NCBI GenBank assembly: GCA_016719855.1
Contig: JADJYH010000005.1
Location: 62,001 to 126,000, forward strand
Direction of reading: 5' to 3'
Source: Saprospiraceae bacterium
Lineage (GTDB): Bacteria; Bacteroidota; Bacteroidia; Chitinophagales; Saprospiraceae
Length of the DNA stretch: 64,000 nt
Below, one piece after another: positions 32,501 through 42,995 of the stretch. The stretch's first letter is position 1. Each line of letters begins with the position of its first letter. Under the pieces are notes generated by a model. The model was given only the letters and a program-made list of their open reading frames with translations, was not told where the DNA came from and searched no databases. The position numbers and the translations under genes were made by a program.

Positions 32501-35500
32501 AGTGAATGTTTTGCAACACTCCTGTTGCCAGTTGCCACAACTAGTGACAACTGTGGCGTATTTTCCATCACGGACAATGGCCCGGCGAGCGATGAGTTCC
32601 CAGTTGGCTCAACGACCGTGACATTCACGGCCACTGACGTAAACGGCAACGTTGCCACCTGCTTGATGACGGTAGTGGTGAACGACACCATCGCCCCTGT
32701 CATCACCTGCCCAGCCAATATTTTGCAGGGAACCGATACTGGTGACTGCACGGCTGTGGTCACTTGGGCGGCGCCAACGGCAGTTGACAACTGCCCCAAT
32801 GTTACGGTAACTTGTACACCGCCTTCTGGTACTACCTTTCCAGTAGGTGACTCGACGGTCGTTTGCATCGCTGAAGATGAAAACGGGTTGCTTGACACCT
32901 GTGAGTTCGTAGTCACGGTGTTCGATGATGAGGCTCCTGCGCTCCAATGCCCTGCCGATACCTTGATCCTCGTTCCGGCTGGCACGGTAGACACGATCAT
33001 CAATGACATTTACCTGTTCTTCATTGGTGACAATTGTAGCGTTGATACCAGCTACTATCATTTTGCGGGTGCAATACCCAATGGCGGTGGTACAGGTAAC
33101 AATGCAAGTGGCACGGCCTTCCCGGTCGGCACGACGACTGTGACCTATTTTGCAGAGGATGCCGCTGGCAATATTGATTCTTGCGCTTTCGATATAACCA
33201 TCGTGGAGGACATAATACTGACGATAACCTGCCCACCCAACCAAACCGTTGGCAACTCTGCCGGGGCCTGCGGAGCTTTGGTTAATGGATTGACTGCTGT
33301 CCTAATGCCTCCGGGTACGGCAGTAGATTCTTTCTATCAAATAACTGGGGCGACCATCGGCAATGGCAGCGGGCTGAATGCCAGTGGAGGCTACAATGTC
33401 GGCGTTTCGATAGTAACGTTCTCTGCCATTAGCATTGGCAACGTCACCGCCAGTTGTTCAACAACGGTGACGGTGAACGACACCCAAGCGCCCGTTTTCA
33501 CCAACTGTCCAGCCGATCCAATAACGATGGGCAACACGACCGACGAGTGCGGCCTGCTTTTTAACGGGGCCATCGTTCCTGTTGCCACTGACAACTGCCC
33601 CGGCGTCACCCTCAGCTACAACTTTGCAGTAGGTTCGCTGATTCCGCTTGGCACCAACACCATCACCGCAAATGCGACCGATGCTTCGAACAATGTGACC
33701 ACCTGTACCTACACGCTGGTGGTCACTGACAACCAGCCGCCGAAATTCCTGAACTGCCAGAACGGTTCGACCATTTCGATGACCAACGACCTGAATCAAT
33801 GCGGCGCCGTGGTAGCTTGGGCACCATTGGTCACTGCTCAGGACAATTGTGCGCTGCTTGCGCTTTCGGAAACTTCGCCCGGAAACGGCGACTTTTTCCC
33901 GGTTGGCAACACTACCGTGACCTACACCGCCGTGGACGACAAGGGAAATGTTTCCACTTGCGAAATCAACGTTTCCATCAGTGACAACCAGCCACCAGCA
34001 CTGACTTGCCCAGGCAACCAGCCGCCCGTGAACACGGCGCTGAACCAGTGTTCGGCTACCGTCAACTTCCCACAACCCACGGCCACTGACAATTGTGGGG
34101 TCATCAACTTTGGGCCAATAACGCCCGTCGGCCCTGTGTTTGACGAAGGCACCCATACATTGACTTACGAGGCGACCGATGCAGCTGGCAACATGACCGC
34201 TTGCTCCTTCACGGTGACAGTGGTGGACAACCAGTTCCCGTTCATCCCGAACATGCCAGCTGACCTGACCGTTTTCACTGCCCCAGGCGATTGCGGGGCA
34301 ATCGTCAACTGGTCTCCGCCAAGCTACCCGATTGACAACTGCGGCATTGAGTCGTTTGGCCCAAGTGGTGGCGCTCCCGGCGATTTCTTCGGCGTAGGGA
34401 CGCACGAGGTCAAATACGTTGCAATGGACATCAACGGCAACATCACCGTGGAAACGTTGATAATCACAGTTCAGGATGACACTCCTCCTGCCATCAACTG
34501 CCCAACTGGGGTGTCCATTTCGGTGGACGGCTTTTCGATTGACGACCCGGATGGCCTTTTGACTGGCGCACAACCAGTGGACTGCGACAATATCCAGCTT
34601 GATTTGGCTGCCCTCACGGCAGCCGACGCTTGCGGTATTTTCTCTTTTGTTCAAACGGCAGGGTTGCCTTCCGGCAGTCCATTCCCCATTGGGGCAACCA
34701 CCATGAGCTTTGAGGCGACGGACAACTACGGCAACATCTCCACGTGCTCATTTGTGATAAATGTGTTGGACTTCCAATTGACACCTGCCACGGTTTCACA
34801 AGGGCTGGTTTGCGAAGGCGGCGACGTGACTTTCTCAGTCGGAACATTGCCGGGCGCAACCTACACTTGGACGACCGGGGGCAATGTGGTTTCCACCCAA
34901 CCGATTTTTGTGATTACAAATGCGGCGCTGAACCAGAGCGGCATTTATACGGCCGTCGTGTCCACTGGGTACTGCGACATCGAGTTTACCACAGAACTCA
35001 ACGTTAGTGCAGTTCCCGTGGTGACCATTGATGCCAACGATATTTTGTGCGCTTCCAATGGATTGCCACTTGTGCTCAATGGGGTGGACAGCTCCACCGC
35101 CAACGTGACCAGTTGGGTTTGGACGTTCCCCGATGGTTCGGTTCATGCTGGCCAAACCCAGACCGTCCAGAACCCAGACATCACTGATTCTGGCATCTAT
35201 TGCGTCACCGCTACCTCCGCTTTTGGCTGCGAAACCACGGAATGTGAGCAAATAGACGTGCTTACTGGCCCAACCACTCCGGTGGTGAATGGCACTACTG
35301 GGAATACTTGCCTTGGCACCGAGTTCACGCTGTTCGGCCAGTTGTATAGTGGCAACAACGTCACCTACCACTGGTACTCCATCCCTGCCGCTGGCAGCGG
35401 CTTGCAGAGCATCAACAACCCGATTGTTAGCGTGGAGCCGACCGTTGCGGGCAACTACACCTACTTCTTTTACGTGACCGTGGACGGGTGCGTCTCTGAT

Positions 35501-37072
35501 ACTGCCGAGTGGGCGGTGATAGTGCAGGCTCCTCCGACCATTGTTTTGGACACGTTGGGTGAGACGCAGTGCGTGGACGGCAACAGCAACGTTACTTTGG
35601 TTGACAATGGTAGCGGAGCTACTTCTTGGATATGGACGGCACCGTTCGGCACACTGCCCGGCGATTCTTCCAGCGTGGTTTTGCAAAATGTAACGCCTTC
35701 GTTTTCAGGGGTCTACACTGTAGTCGCTAGTACCGACATCGGCTGCACAAGCACCGCCACAGTCAACCTGACCTTTACCTCAGCGCCCAGCCCGGCTGCG
35801 CAGTTGACAGCCAGCGACACTCTATCTGCGAAGGCAGCTATGTGACGCTGACGGGAACGCAGTACAACGGGATAGTGGACTATATTTGGATAGGCGACAA
35901 CGTGCCGCCCAACAGCCAAGGACAATACCAAATAGACGTATTCCCGAACGGCCCAGGCAGCTACGATTATGGCTTTGCTGCTTTCGTCAACGGCTGCTAT
36001 TCGGATACCGTGACCGTGACCGTGACCGTGACACCAGCGCCCGTGCTGGCCATTGACGTTGTCGGCGACTTGGACTGCGTGGATGGTACTTCTTCCATCA
36101 CCCTGTCAACGGCAGCAATCGGACTTTCCACCATTGAGTGGACGGATGGGAACGGAAACGTGCTGAGCAATGCCAACCCATTGGTGTTGAGCAATGTGGA
36201 CGCTACTGACTCCGGCCTAATTCAACTTACCGGCACCAATTTGCAAGGCTGTATCGGATACGGGAGCACCTTCCTGAACCATCACGGACGGCATTGACGG
36301 CCTGACGGCTACTTCGACCATGGTTGATTGCGAACTGGGGGTTTTGTCGCTGGAAGCGAGCACAATCACCAATGCAAGCTACACCTGGTTCAAGCCGAAC
36401 GACCAGATTTTCGCCATCACGCAGAATGCCACTTTGGCGAATGCCACTGACGGTGTTTACACTGTGGTTGCGCAAGTGGGCGGGTGTACGGACACGGCTA
36501 CCGTGAATGTTGATGTGGCTAATTTGCTCGAAGCAAATGACAAGCTGGTGGTTGGTATGGAAGATATTCCGCAGGAATTCAATATTCTGGCCAACGATAT
36601 TCACGAGGCTGGCCAACCATTTACCATTACCATTTTACAGCAGGGAACAAATGGCACGGTGTCCTTTACACATGATAGCATCTACACCTACACGCCAAAT
36701 CCAGGCTTTTGGGGAAGTGATTTCATTATTTATGAAATCTGCTACACGGAGTGTTCCACACTTTGTGCTACTGCGCTGGTCACATTCGATATAAAACCTG
36801 ACCCGGTTAAATGTGCTATTACGACGGTCATTTCACCCAACGATGATGGTTACAATGACGAGTTTATCGTGTCTTGCGCTAGTGCAAACCCATCGAATAC
36901 CTTGTTAATCTTCAACCAATGGGGCGACAAGGTGTATGAGGCAGCACCGTACAACAACGACTGGAGGGGCACCCACGATGGAAGGGACTTGCCGGATGGC
37001 ACGTATTTTTATATTTTCCAACGTGATTCTGACACGCCGCCACAGAAAGGTTTCGTCATGATTTATCGTTAA
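29538..37072 (+). CDS. Giant cohesin-HYR adhesin with type B (CHU_C) T9SS domain (frame-disrupted)
   Basis: Segments 29538-31709 (frame 3), 31706-35845 (frame 2), 35842 to about 36270 (frame 1), and to 37072 (frame 2): about 2,500 residues. The first break is a missing T in a 7-T run near 31697-31702, shown by the intact sister repeats. Signal peptide MKKLFPLLITSFLAWLP; two cohesin-like domains (about 29600-30030 and 30300-30740, each with RFSWFDA and VPGF motifs); about 17 HYR modules (ITCPANxT...TDNC); several Ig/PKD-like modules; a cadherin-like 'ILANDIHEAG' module (about 36580-36780); and CHU_C (VISPNDDGYNDEF ... GFVMIYR). CHU_C proteins use T9SS with a PorP/SprF-type helper, and exactly such a gene follows 93 bases on. 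Best reading: SprB-like surface adhesin. Adhesion function is inferred from architecture. Confidence 0.88.
30765..32940 (+). repeat. Three tandem ~726-bp triple-HYR units
   Basis: Units start near 30765, 31491 and 32216, at CPADQT/CPANQT. Each codes three HYR modules in fixed order: CEATLP type, NDLGECSAI type, GDCTAVVTWAAPTA type. Units 1 and 2 are nearly identical; unit 3 is clearly diverged. Spacing 1-2 is 726 and 2-3 is 725, the difference being the one-base deletion in unit 2. Scattered substitutions between units argue for real duplication rather than assembly doubling. Confidence 0.9.
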
Positions 37073-37164
37073 AAAGCGTTTGAGGGTTTGAGAATTCGAG
37101 GCAGCCACTGTCCAAATTCTCAAACTCTCATTCCCTCAAATTCTCAACTCTGAACTCAACAGCA

Positions 37165-38115
37165 ATGAAAAATCTTTTTACCATCATATTCCTCTTGCTT
37201 GGCCTCAGCCTTTGGGCGCAGCAAGAGCCGCATTACACTCATTTTATGTACAACCAACAGTTGTACAACCCAGCCTTCGTTGGCAGCCGCAACACGCCGT
37301 CGTTCACGGCCCTGCACCGCAGCCAGTGGATTGGCTTCGAGGGAGCACCATCCTCGCAAGTGCTGAGTTTTCAGTCGCCCATCATGCGGGAGCGGGCTGG
37401 AATTGGGGGCACGATGTCCCACTACGCCATCGGGGTGTCCTCCGCATGGTTTGGCTCGGCTGCCTACTCCTACAACCTCCGCCTGACCCCAGACCTGAAC
37501 GTTCGACTAGGGTTGCAAGCAACACTGGAGTACTTGGGTATTAACTTTAGTGATGAAAAAGTGGTGACCACTTCGCAGTTTGACCCTTCATTTAATGAGA
37601 ATTCTTATCAGGATGATTATGTGGGCAACGTTGGGGTAGGGGCCTATCTTACTTACAAAAACTTGTTTTACCTGGGTGTCTCTGCGCCACAACTTTATCC
37701 TAATGACATTGGGTTGAACGATATTTCGAACATAACAGCACAAATTGCCCCACACAGGTACATAAACCTTGGTGCGAGTATTCCGGTAACCGGCCAATTG
37801 GATTTGATGCCGAATTTCATGGTCAAATGGGTTGACCACGCACCGTTGAGCTTCGATTTGAACTTCAATGTCCGCTATCTGCAAAAGCTGACCGCAGGAC
37901 TTACCTATCGGATGGGAGGAAGCGGCAAGGGCGAGAGCATGGATGGGTTGGTTTTCTTCCAGATTCACCCAAAATTTGGGGCAGGGCTTGGCTACGACTT
38001 CACCCTTTCCAAGATACGGGAGTACCAGTCGGGCACGGTGGAGCTGCTGCTGCGCTATGACCTTCGTGACGACAAAGGAGACCTTGAAAACCCTCGATAT
38101 TTCAAGAAGAAATAG
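37165..38115 (+). CDS. PorP/SprF family T9SS outer-membrane protein
   Basis: 316 residues, intact. Signal peptide MKNLFTIIFLLLGLSLWAQ, then the family opening QEPHYTHFMYNQQLYNPAFVGSR and the typical beta-barrel pattern of alternating hydrophobic strands (WFGSAAYSYNLRLTPDLNVRLGLQA, LMPNFMVKWVDHAPLSFDLN, GLGYDFTLSKI) ending in a barrel-like YRYDL segment. PorP/SprF-type proteins act in the outer membrane as partners for export or anchoring of type B CTD cargo; in Flavobacterium the sprF gene lies directly behind sprB. Here it lies 93 bases behind a giant CHU_C protein, so it is probably the dedicated partner of that protein. Confidence 0.93.
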   Translation: MKNLFTIIFLLLGLSLWAQQEPHYTHFMYNQQLYNPAFVGSRNTPSFTALHRSQWIGFEGAPSSQVLSFQSPIMRERAGIGGTMSHYAIGVSSAWFGSAAYSYNLRLTPDLNVRLGLQATLEYLGINFSDEKVVTTSQFDPSFNENSYQDDYVGNVGVGAYLTYKNLFYLGVSAPQLYPNDIGLNDISNITAQIAPHRYINLGASIPVTGQLDLMPNFMVKWVDHAPLSFDLNFNVRYLQKLTAGLTYRMGGSGKGESMDGLVFFQIHPKFGAGLGYDFTLSKIREYQSGTVELLLRYDLRDDKGDLENPRYFKKK

Positions 38116-38296
38116 CAGTGACGCTTGCCAACGATGCAAGTGAGGCAGGCTTGAATGGATATTCCAAAATGCTGATTTACAAAGTGTTAAGTGAAAAATT
38201 GACTCGTTTACTTCGACCCTGTTGACCAATATGCAACCATTGCGGTGCAACATTTGCTAAAAGAAGTAAATCGAATAGCGTTTACCAATAAGTTTT

Positions 38297-40645
38297 ATGA
38301 AAAATTTTACCACACTAGCAGCATACCTGATAATCTCGCTTACAGCTTCAAACCTGTATGGGCAAATTGCCCTTGGCGACGACCGCATTGTGCTTACCAA
38401 CGAGCGGCGGGTCAACTCTGACGAGCTTGAATACAGCCCCGTCTTTTACAAAGACGGCATTGTGTTCGTGACTACCCGCAGCGAAAACCTACTTTACAAC
38501 AATATCAGGGACCATAGGGCGGGGGGTATCCACCTCATGTCCATGTTCTGGTCACAGCGTGATGAGGAAGGTTTCCTGAAAGAGCCAGAACGGTTTTCGA
38601 ATGAGTTGATCACCAAGGTTCACGAAGGCCCGATGACGTTTGACCGCACGGCCAGCACCATCTTTTTCACCCGCAACGAGTTGGTGGAACTTGCGCCCGA
38701 CAAGCTGCTGAAAATGCAGATTTATCAGGCGGAAAAGGACAGCCTTGACATTTGGGGCAATGTGCAAAAATTGCCCTTCAACAACATCGCCTACAACTTC
38801 ATGCACCCGACAATCAACGCCGAGGGCGATGTGCTGTATGTCTCCTCCGACGTACCGGGCGGCCAAGGCGGCATGGACTTGTACGTTGTGAAAAAAGTGG
38901 GTGGAACTTGGGGGCAAATGGTGAACCTCGGCCCAACCGTCAACACCCCAGGCAACGAGGTGTTCCCGTACATCGCTGCGGACGGAGCGCTCTATTTCTC
39001 CTCGGATGGGCACGGCGGCATGGGCAACCTCGACTTGTTTTTTACCATACAAAGCAATGGCACGCAAAAATGGTCTACCCCGGAAAACATGGGGGTGCCC
39101 TTTTGCTCCCCTACGGATGACTTGGGCTTCATCGTGGACAGCGAGAACCGCAACGGCTACTTCTCCTCCGACCGAAATGGAGGTTTTGGTGCCGATGATA
39201 TTTACGGCTTTCATGTTGATGGGCCTTCCAGCCAATTTGCCAGCGCCAACCGCAACCTCGACAGCTTGGTGGTGAAGGACGCCGATGGCAACCCGATGGA
39301 AGGCGTGAGCATCAGCGCGATCAATTTCAACGAAATTGCCCTCTCCGCAAACGATGAGCAGCAAGTGAACCTCCTTCCCGGCGACGGTGGCGTTGACAAT
39401 TTCGTGCTGGATGTGAACTCCGGCGAAATGGGAGAAAAAGGCATCACCGGCTCGGATGGCACCGCCAAAGTACCGCTCCGCCGGGGCAGCAGCGTCATCA
39501 AAATTGCAAAAGAGGGCTACCTGCCCGAGTACGTGATGGTGACGCCAGAAACCGATATTTCCAAGCTTGACATCAAGCTGCGCAAGGCTTCAAACTGTGT
39601 GCCGCTGGATGGCGAACTGCTGATGCTGACAAGCAAAACCGCCGTGGCTGGAGCCGAAATCCACATCGTGGACGTGGATAGCAAAGAGGCCATCATCGTG
39701 TACAGCGACCGACAGGGCAAGTTTGATTATTGCTTGCCCTGCAACCGCACGTTCAGCATTTATGCTGTTCGCAATGGGGTGAACTCGGCTCCGGGCATTG
39801 TTTCCACAAAGGAAACCCCATGCACACAGGATGCCCGGATACCGCTCACGCTGTACATTGGAGGTACGCCGCTGTATGCGGGCATGACCATCCAGTTGCC
39901 AAATATCTACTTCAACTTCGATGATGCCTCGCTGCGGCCTGATGCCTACCCAGACCTAAACGAAGTGGTGGCCATGTTGAACAGCTACCCAGGCATGAAG
40001 CTGGAGTTGGCTTCGCACACAGACTCAAGGGGTGGGACTGCCTACAACTTCGACCTATCAAATCGCCGTTCGGCAAGTGTGTTGAAGTACTTGAAGTCAA
40101 AGGGCATTGATGGCAACCGCCTCGTGCCACGTGGCTACGGTGAGTCGCAACTGCGCAACCGCTGTACTTCCGGTGTGGCCTGCTCGGAACGAGAGCACCA
40201 GTACAACCGCCGCACGGAGGTGAAGATTTTGGAGATGGGAGAACCCGAACTAGCTGCCGAGAATACTGCGCCGATTGCCGACAATGACAACTCGGACAAC
40301 AACAACCTTGATGACCCCACCGCTGGTGAACCGGATGCTGGCAAAGGTGGCGAAGACGAAGTTTCCGGTGAGCCGGACGTGGTGCCAGTGAGCAACAATG
40401 GCGCTGGTGGCTACAAGAGCAAATCGTTTACCGTTGTGGCTGGGACATTTGCCAACCAAGACAACGCTACGAGACGCCACGAACTGCTCACGAAGATGGG
40501 CTACTCGAACACGACCATCGTGAAGCAGTCAAGAAGTGGACTTCTCGCCATTTATGTAAATACGTTTGACACCAAAACCGATGCGTTCGGGTTGGTGAAA
40601 AAACTGGCAGACCAGCAGCTAAGTGCCTACGTTTTGAGGCAGTGA
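38297..40645 (+). CDS. OmpA-family envelope protein with PD40 propeller and C-terminal SPOR domain
   Basis: 782 residues, intact. Signal peptide ending near LYG; PD40-type blades in residues about 35-310 (SPVFYKDGIVFVTTRSENL, DVLYVSSDVPGGQGGMDLYV, GALYFSSDGHGGMGNLDLFF, NGYFSSDRNGGFGADDIY); a carboxypeptidase-regulatory-like region (about 330-520); an OmpA C-terminal peptidoglycan-binding domain (about 534-644, NIYFNFDDASL, SHTDSRG, NRRTEVKI); an acidic linker; and a SPOR domain (about 708-782, KSFTVVAGTFANQDNA ... AYVLRQ). PorE/'OmpA-WD40' proteins tie T9SS outer-membrane complexes to peptidoglycan. The SPOR addition implies binding to denuded glycan as well. It follows the PorP/SprF gene and ends the adhesin locus. 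Confidence 0.9.
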   Translation: MKNFTTLAAYLIISLTASNLYGQIALGDDRIVLTNERRVNSDELEYSPVFYKDGIVFVTTRSENLLYNNIRDHRAGGIHLMSMFWSQRDEEGFLKEPERFSNELITKVHEGPMTFDRTASTIFFTRNELVELAPDKLLKMQIYQAEKDSLDIWGNVQKLPFNNIAYNFMHPTINAEGDVLYVSSDVPGGQGGMDLYVVKKVGGTWGQMVNLGPTVNTPGNEVFPYIAADGALYFSSDGHGGMGNLDLFFTIQSNGTQKWSTPENMGVPFCSPTDDLGFIVDSENRNGYFSSDRNGGFGADDIYGFHVDGPSSQFASANRNLDSLVVKDADGNPMEGVSISAINFNEIALSANDEQQVNLLPGDGGVDNFVLDVNSGEMGEKGITGSDGTAKVPLRRGSSVIKIAKEGYLPEYVMVTPETDISKLDIKLRKASNCVPLDGELLMLTSKTAVAGAEIHIVDVDSKEAIIVYSDRQGKFDYCLPCNRTFSIYAVRNGVNSAPGIVSTKETPCTQDARIPLTLYIGGTPLYAGMTIQLPNIYFNFDDASLRPDAYPDLNEVVAMLNSYPGMKLELASHTDSRGGTAYNFDLSNRRSASVLKYLKSKGIDGNRLVPRGYGESQLRNRCTSGVACSEREHQYNRRTEVKILEMGEPELAAENTAPIADNDNSDNNNLDDPTAGEPDAGKGGEDEVSGEPDVVPVSNNGAGGYKSKSFTVVAGTFANQDNATRRHELLTKMGYSNTTIVKQSRSGLLAIYVNTFDTKTDAFGLVKKLADQQLSAYVLRQ

Positions 40646-40648
40646 CTG

Positions 40649-40735
40649 TGAACTGTGAATTATGAACTTTGAACTGTGAACGGAACATGGTGCGGATTGC
40701 AAGTTCACAGTTCACAGTTCATAATTCACAGTTCA
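40649..40735. repeat. Inverted repeat of GAACTGTGAA words between convergent genes
   Basis: 40649-40667 pairs exactly with 40717-40735, and GAACTGTGAAC (40671-40681) pairs with 40703-40713, giving a long stem with a small bulge. It separates the convergent OmpA-SPOR gene (ends 40645) and response regulator gene (ends 40733), so it probably works as a bidirectional terminator. Confidence 0.8.
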
Positions 40736-41392
40736 AACCAGCCTTTGCTGCACAGCGAACTTAACGAGTTCAGTGCTGGAATTGAAATCTAGTTTGCGGA
40801 GAATGTTCTTCCGGTGAGTCTCCACGGTGTGCTTGCTGATGTACAGCGTTTGGCCGATGCGCTGGCTGCTGAGGCCACTGCTGATGAGCACGAGGATTTC
40901 CTGCTCCCGGCGAGAAAGGCCGAGGCGCTTGCGAAAATCGTCGGTCAACGAGGCGTGGTCAGTGACAGGCGTTGCATCCGTTTGGGCATGGGCTACCATT
41001 GACACGTGAATTTCACCTGCGAAAACGTTCTGGATGGCCTCGCAGATTTCAGCGGGCGTGGCGGTCTTCGGCAGGTAGCCAGCTACCCCACCGTGGATGA
41101 GCGACCTTACCAGGTCTGGCGTGTGGTAGGAAGTGTAGGCCAGGATTTTCACCCAAGGGGCATTGCTTTTCACCCAAGTGATGTTTTCGTAGAAATCCTT
41201 GCCGGGCATGTTCAGGTCGAGGAGCAGTACATTGGGCTTGGCGAGGAGCATTTTTTTGGAAAGCTCGTCGCCGGAGGCGGCAGTACCAACGACCAGAAAC
41301 TCAGGACGATTGGAAAGAACACAGGACACACCCTGAAGTACGATAGGGTGGTCATCGGCAATAAACACCTTGATTTGTTGATGTTTGTTCAT
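40733..41392 (-). CDS. NarL/FixJ-type response regulator
   Basis: 219 residues, intact. Receiver domain with acidic pocket DDHP (residues 13-16), phosphoacceptor D59 in VLLLDLNMPG, threonine in AYTSYH and lysine in LPKTATP. C-terminal LuxR-type HTH (LSRREQEILVLISSGLSSQRIGQTLYISKHTVETHRKNILRKL, HTH near residues 160-205). Start MNKHQQIKVFIADDH. No cognate kinase lies beside it. Divergent from the coiled-coil LuxR-HTH gene 308 bases away and convergent with the adhesin locus, so control of surface functions is plausible but unproven. Confidence 0.93.
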   Translation of the reverse strand: MNKHQQIKVFIADDHPIVLQGVSCVLSNRPEFLVVGTAASGDELSKKMLLAKPNVLLLDLNMPGKDFYENITWVKSNAPWVKILAYTSYHTPDLVRSLIHGGVAGYLPKTATPAEICEAIQNVFAGEIHVSMVAHAQTDATPVTDHASLTDDFRKRLGLSRREQEILVLISSGLSSQRIGQTLYISKHTVETHRKNILRKLDFNSSTELVKFAVQQRLV

Positions 41393-41700
41393 GGGAAATA
41401 CTTTAAAGTGTTAAACGAAAAACGCATAAAGCCGGTGTTCTGAATAGTGTGGAAAGCTTGCAAGAGGGCCAATTTAAATGCGGCTTACAACAAAAAATGT
41501 TGTAACCAAACTTGAAGCAGCGTTGAATGGAGGGAAATTCCCTGCTGCTGTTGAGGTAGGTTGTCGTATTTAATCGGTTCTTGAAACTCGACGCAAGATA
41601 AGCATTTGAACAAAACCACAAAAGTTATGTGAAGAATTGTAAACTGTTTTTGAACGAAACCTAACACCCATTTCAAAAATATTAGAACAAACTTGAGGAC
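41393..41700. other. Divergent intergenic region between two LuxR-type regulators
   Basis: 308 bases, AT-rich, expected to carry both promoters. I found no full TAnnTTTG element on either strand and no clear palindrome. Confidence 0.4.
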
Positions 41701-42120
41701 ATGATGGAGCAAACCAAAACTACAGAGCAATTGAACAGAGAAATTAGCCTGTTGCGCAGGGAAAACAGGGAGCTTTCTGCCCAGTTGGCCTTCCACCGCA
41801 GGGTTTTCCGGGAAGTAAACATGGCTCTTGGCGCAGCCGACGATATCGCTGCATCCAACCGGGGCGCGGACGAGGCTGTGACTATGGTCGTCAAGGAAAA
41901 CCAACTGCTGAGAAGCCAAATAAAACTTTTCAAGCTGACGGAGCGGGAGAAAGAGGTGCTGAAGCTCATCGTAAATGGGCAGACCTCCAAAGAAATTGCA
42001 GACAACCTGGGCATCAGCAAGCTGACGGTGGACACACACCGCAAGCATATCCAACAAAAACTGGGCGTGACGAAGCAGGTAGATCTGCTCAAGCTGGCGA
42101 TGCAATCGGGCATTGCCTGA
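41701..42120 (+). CDS. Coiled-coil LuxR-type HTH regulator
   Basis: 139 residues. The N-terminal half is a coiled coil (EQLNREISLLRRENRELSAQLA, then a second helix ENQLLRSQIKLFK), the C-terminal half a LuxR/GerE HTH (LTEREKEVLKLIVNGQTSKEIADNLGISKLTVDTHRKHIQQKL). There is no receiver or ligand domain, so activity is likely set by dimerisation or partner binding. Two candidate starts, ATG 41701 and 41704. Divergent from the NarL-type regulator; a hairpin terminator follows its stop. Confidence 0.85.
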   Translation: MMEQTKTTEQLNREISLLRRENRELSAQLAFHRRVFREVNMALGAADDIAASNRGADEAVTMVVKENQLLRSQIKLFKLTEREKEVLKLIVNGQTSKEIADNLGISKLTVDTHRKHIQQKLGVTKQVDLLKLAMQSGIA

Positions 42121-42152
42121 ACAGGCTGAACGAGCATTTGTTTTTGAACATA

Positions 42153-42193
42153 AAAGGGCAAAACACGGGAAACTTTCCTGTGCTTTGCCCTTT
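42153..42193 (+). terminator. Rho-independent terminator
   Basis: AAAGGGCAAAACACGGGAAA (42153-42172) pairs with 42174-42193 through two G-U pairs, followed by GTTTTTG. It ends the coiled-coil LuxR-HTH gene. Confidence 0.8.
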
Positions 42194-42214
42194 GTTTTTG
42201 ATAAACTTTAGAGG

Positions 42215-42850
42215 ATGAACCAGCAGAAGAAAATCAACGCCTATTGCGAAGCACACACAACGCTGCCCGTGCCGGAGCTTTACGAACTGGAGCGTGAAAC
42301 GCACTTGCGCACCTTGTCGCCACAGATGATTAGTGGCCGGGTACAGGGCCAACTGCTTACCTTGCTGGCCACGCTTGCCCGCCCAAAACTGGCGCTGGAA
42401 GTGGGCACTTTCACCGGCTATTCCAGCATTTGCATTGCCAAGGGCTTGCCCGATGGCGGGATGTTGCACACCATCGAAATCAACCCAGAACTGGCGCATA
42501 TCAGCAAGGCATTTTTTGAAAAAACCGAGCTGGCCGATCGGATAACCGCCCATACGGGCGATGCCAGGGAAATCATTCCAGCCTTGGACATGCGGTTCGA
42601 CTTCGTCTTCATTGATGCAGCCAAATTTGACTACCAGTTTTATTATGAACTGCTGGTGGACATGCTGAACGGGGGTGGGCTGCTCATTGCCGATAACGTG
42701 CTTTGGGGCGGCAAGGTGGTCGCAAAATCCAACGATACGGATGCTTTGAACATGGTTGCCTTCAACAAAATGGTGAGCGCCGACCCAAGGGTGGAGACCC
42801 TCATGCTGCCGATCAGGGATGGTGTTTTGGTCGCTAGGAAATTAAGCTAG
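42215..42850 (+). CDS. Class I SAM-dependent O-methyltransferase (caffeoyl-CoA OMT-like)
   Basis: 211 residues, intact. SAM-binding motif I ALEVGTFTGYSSICIAKGL (residues about 58-76), acidic loop HTIEINPEL, GDAREIIPAL, and metal-binding/catalytic segment FDFVFIDAAKFDYQFYYEL with LLIADNVLWGGKV, characteristic of metal-dependent O-methyltransferase family 3. Cytosolic. The methyl acceptor (catechol-like) cannot be specified. It is an isolated gene behind a strong terminator. Confidence 0.9.
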   Translation: MNQQKKINAYCEAHTTLPVPELYELERETHLRTLSPQMISGRVQGQLLTLLATLARPKLALEVGTFTGYSSICIAKGLPDGGMLHTIEINPELAHISKAFFEKTELADRITAHTGDAREIIPALDMRFDFVFIDAAKFDYQFYYELLVDMLNGGGLLIADNVLWGGKVVAKSNDTDALNMVAFNKMVSADPRVETLMLPIRDGVLVARKLS

Positions 42851-42995
42851 GACATGCTCATAGGAACACGCACCTCCGTAAAATGGTAGTAACGGTAGCA
42901 TGGCATCGGGATTCACCTGCGCAGTTTGCAGGGTTTCGCCAATGGCAACACGACTTTTTTATTTGGAAGACGTGAAGTTTTTCTGCCTAGATTCC

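Noticed and set aside
30765..32940. Possible CRISPR or transposon signal from long direct repeats
   Set aside because: Repeats are coding, 726 bp, in frame, and diverged as HYR modules; no spacers and no terminal inverted repeats.
33458..34654. 398-residue minus-strand frame opposite the HYR repeats
   Set aside because: Mirror of the HYR coding repeats.
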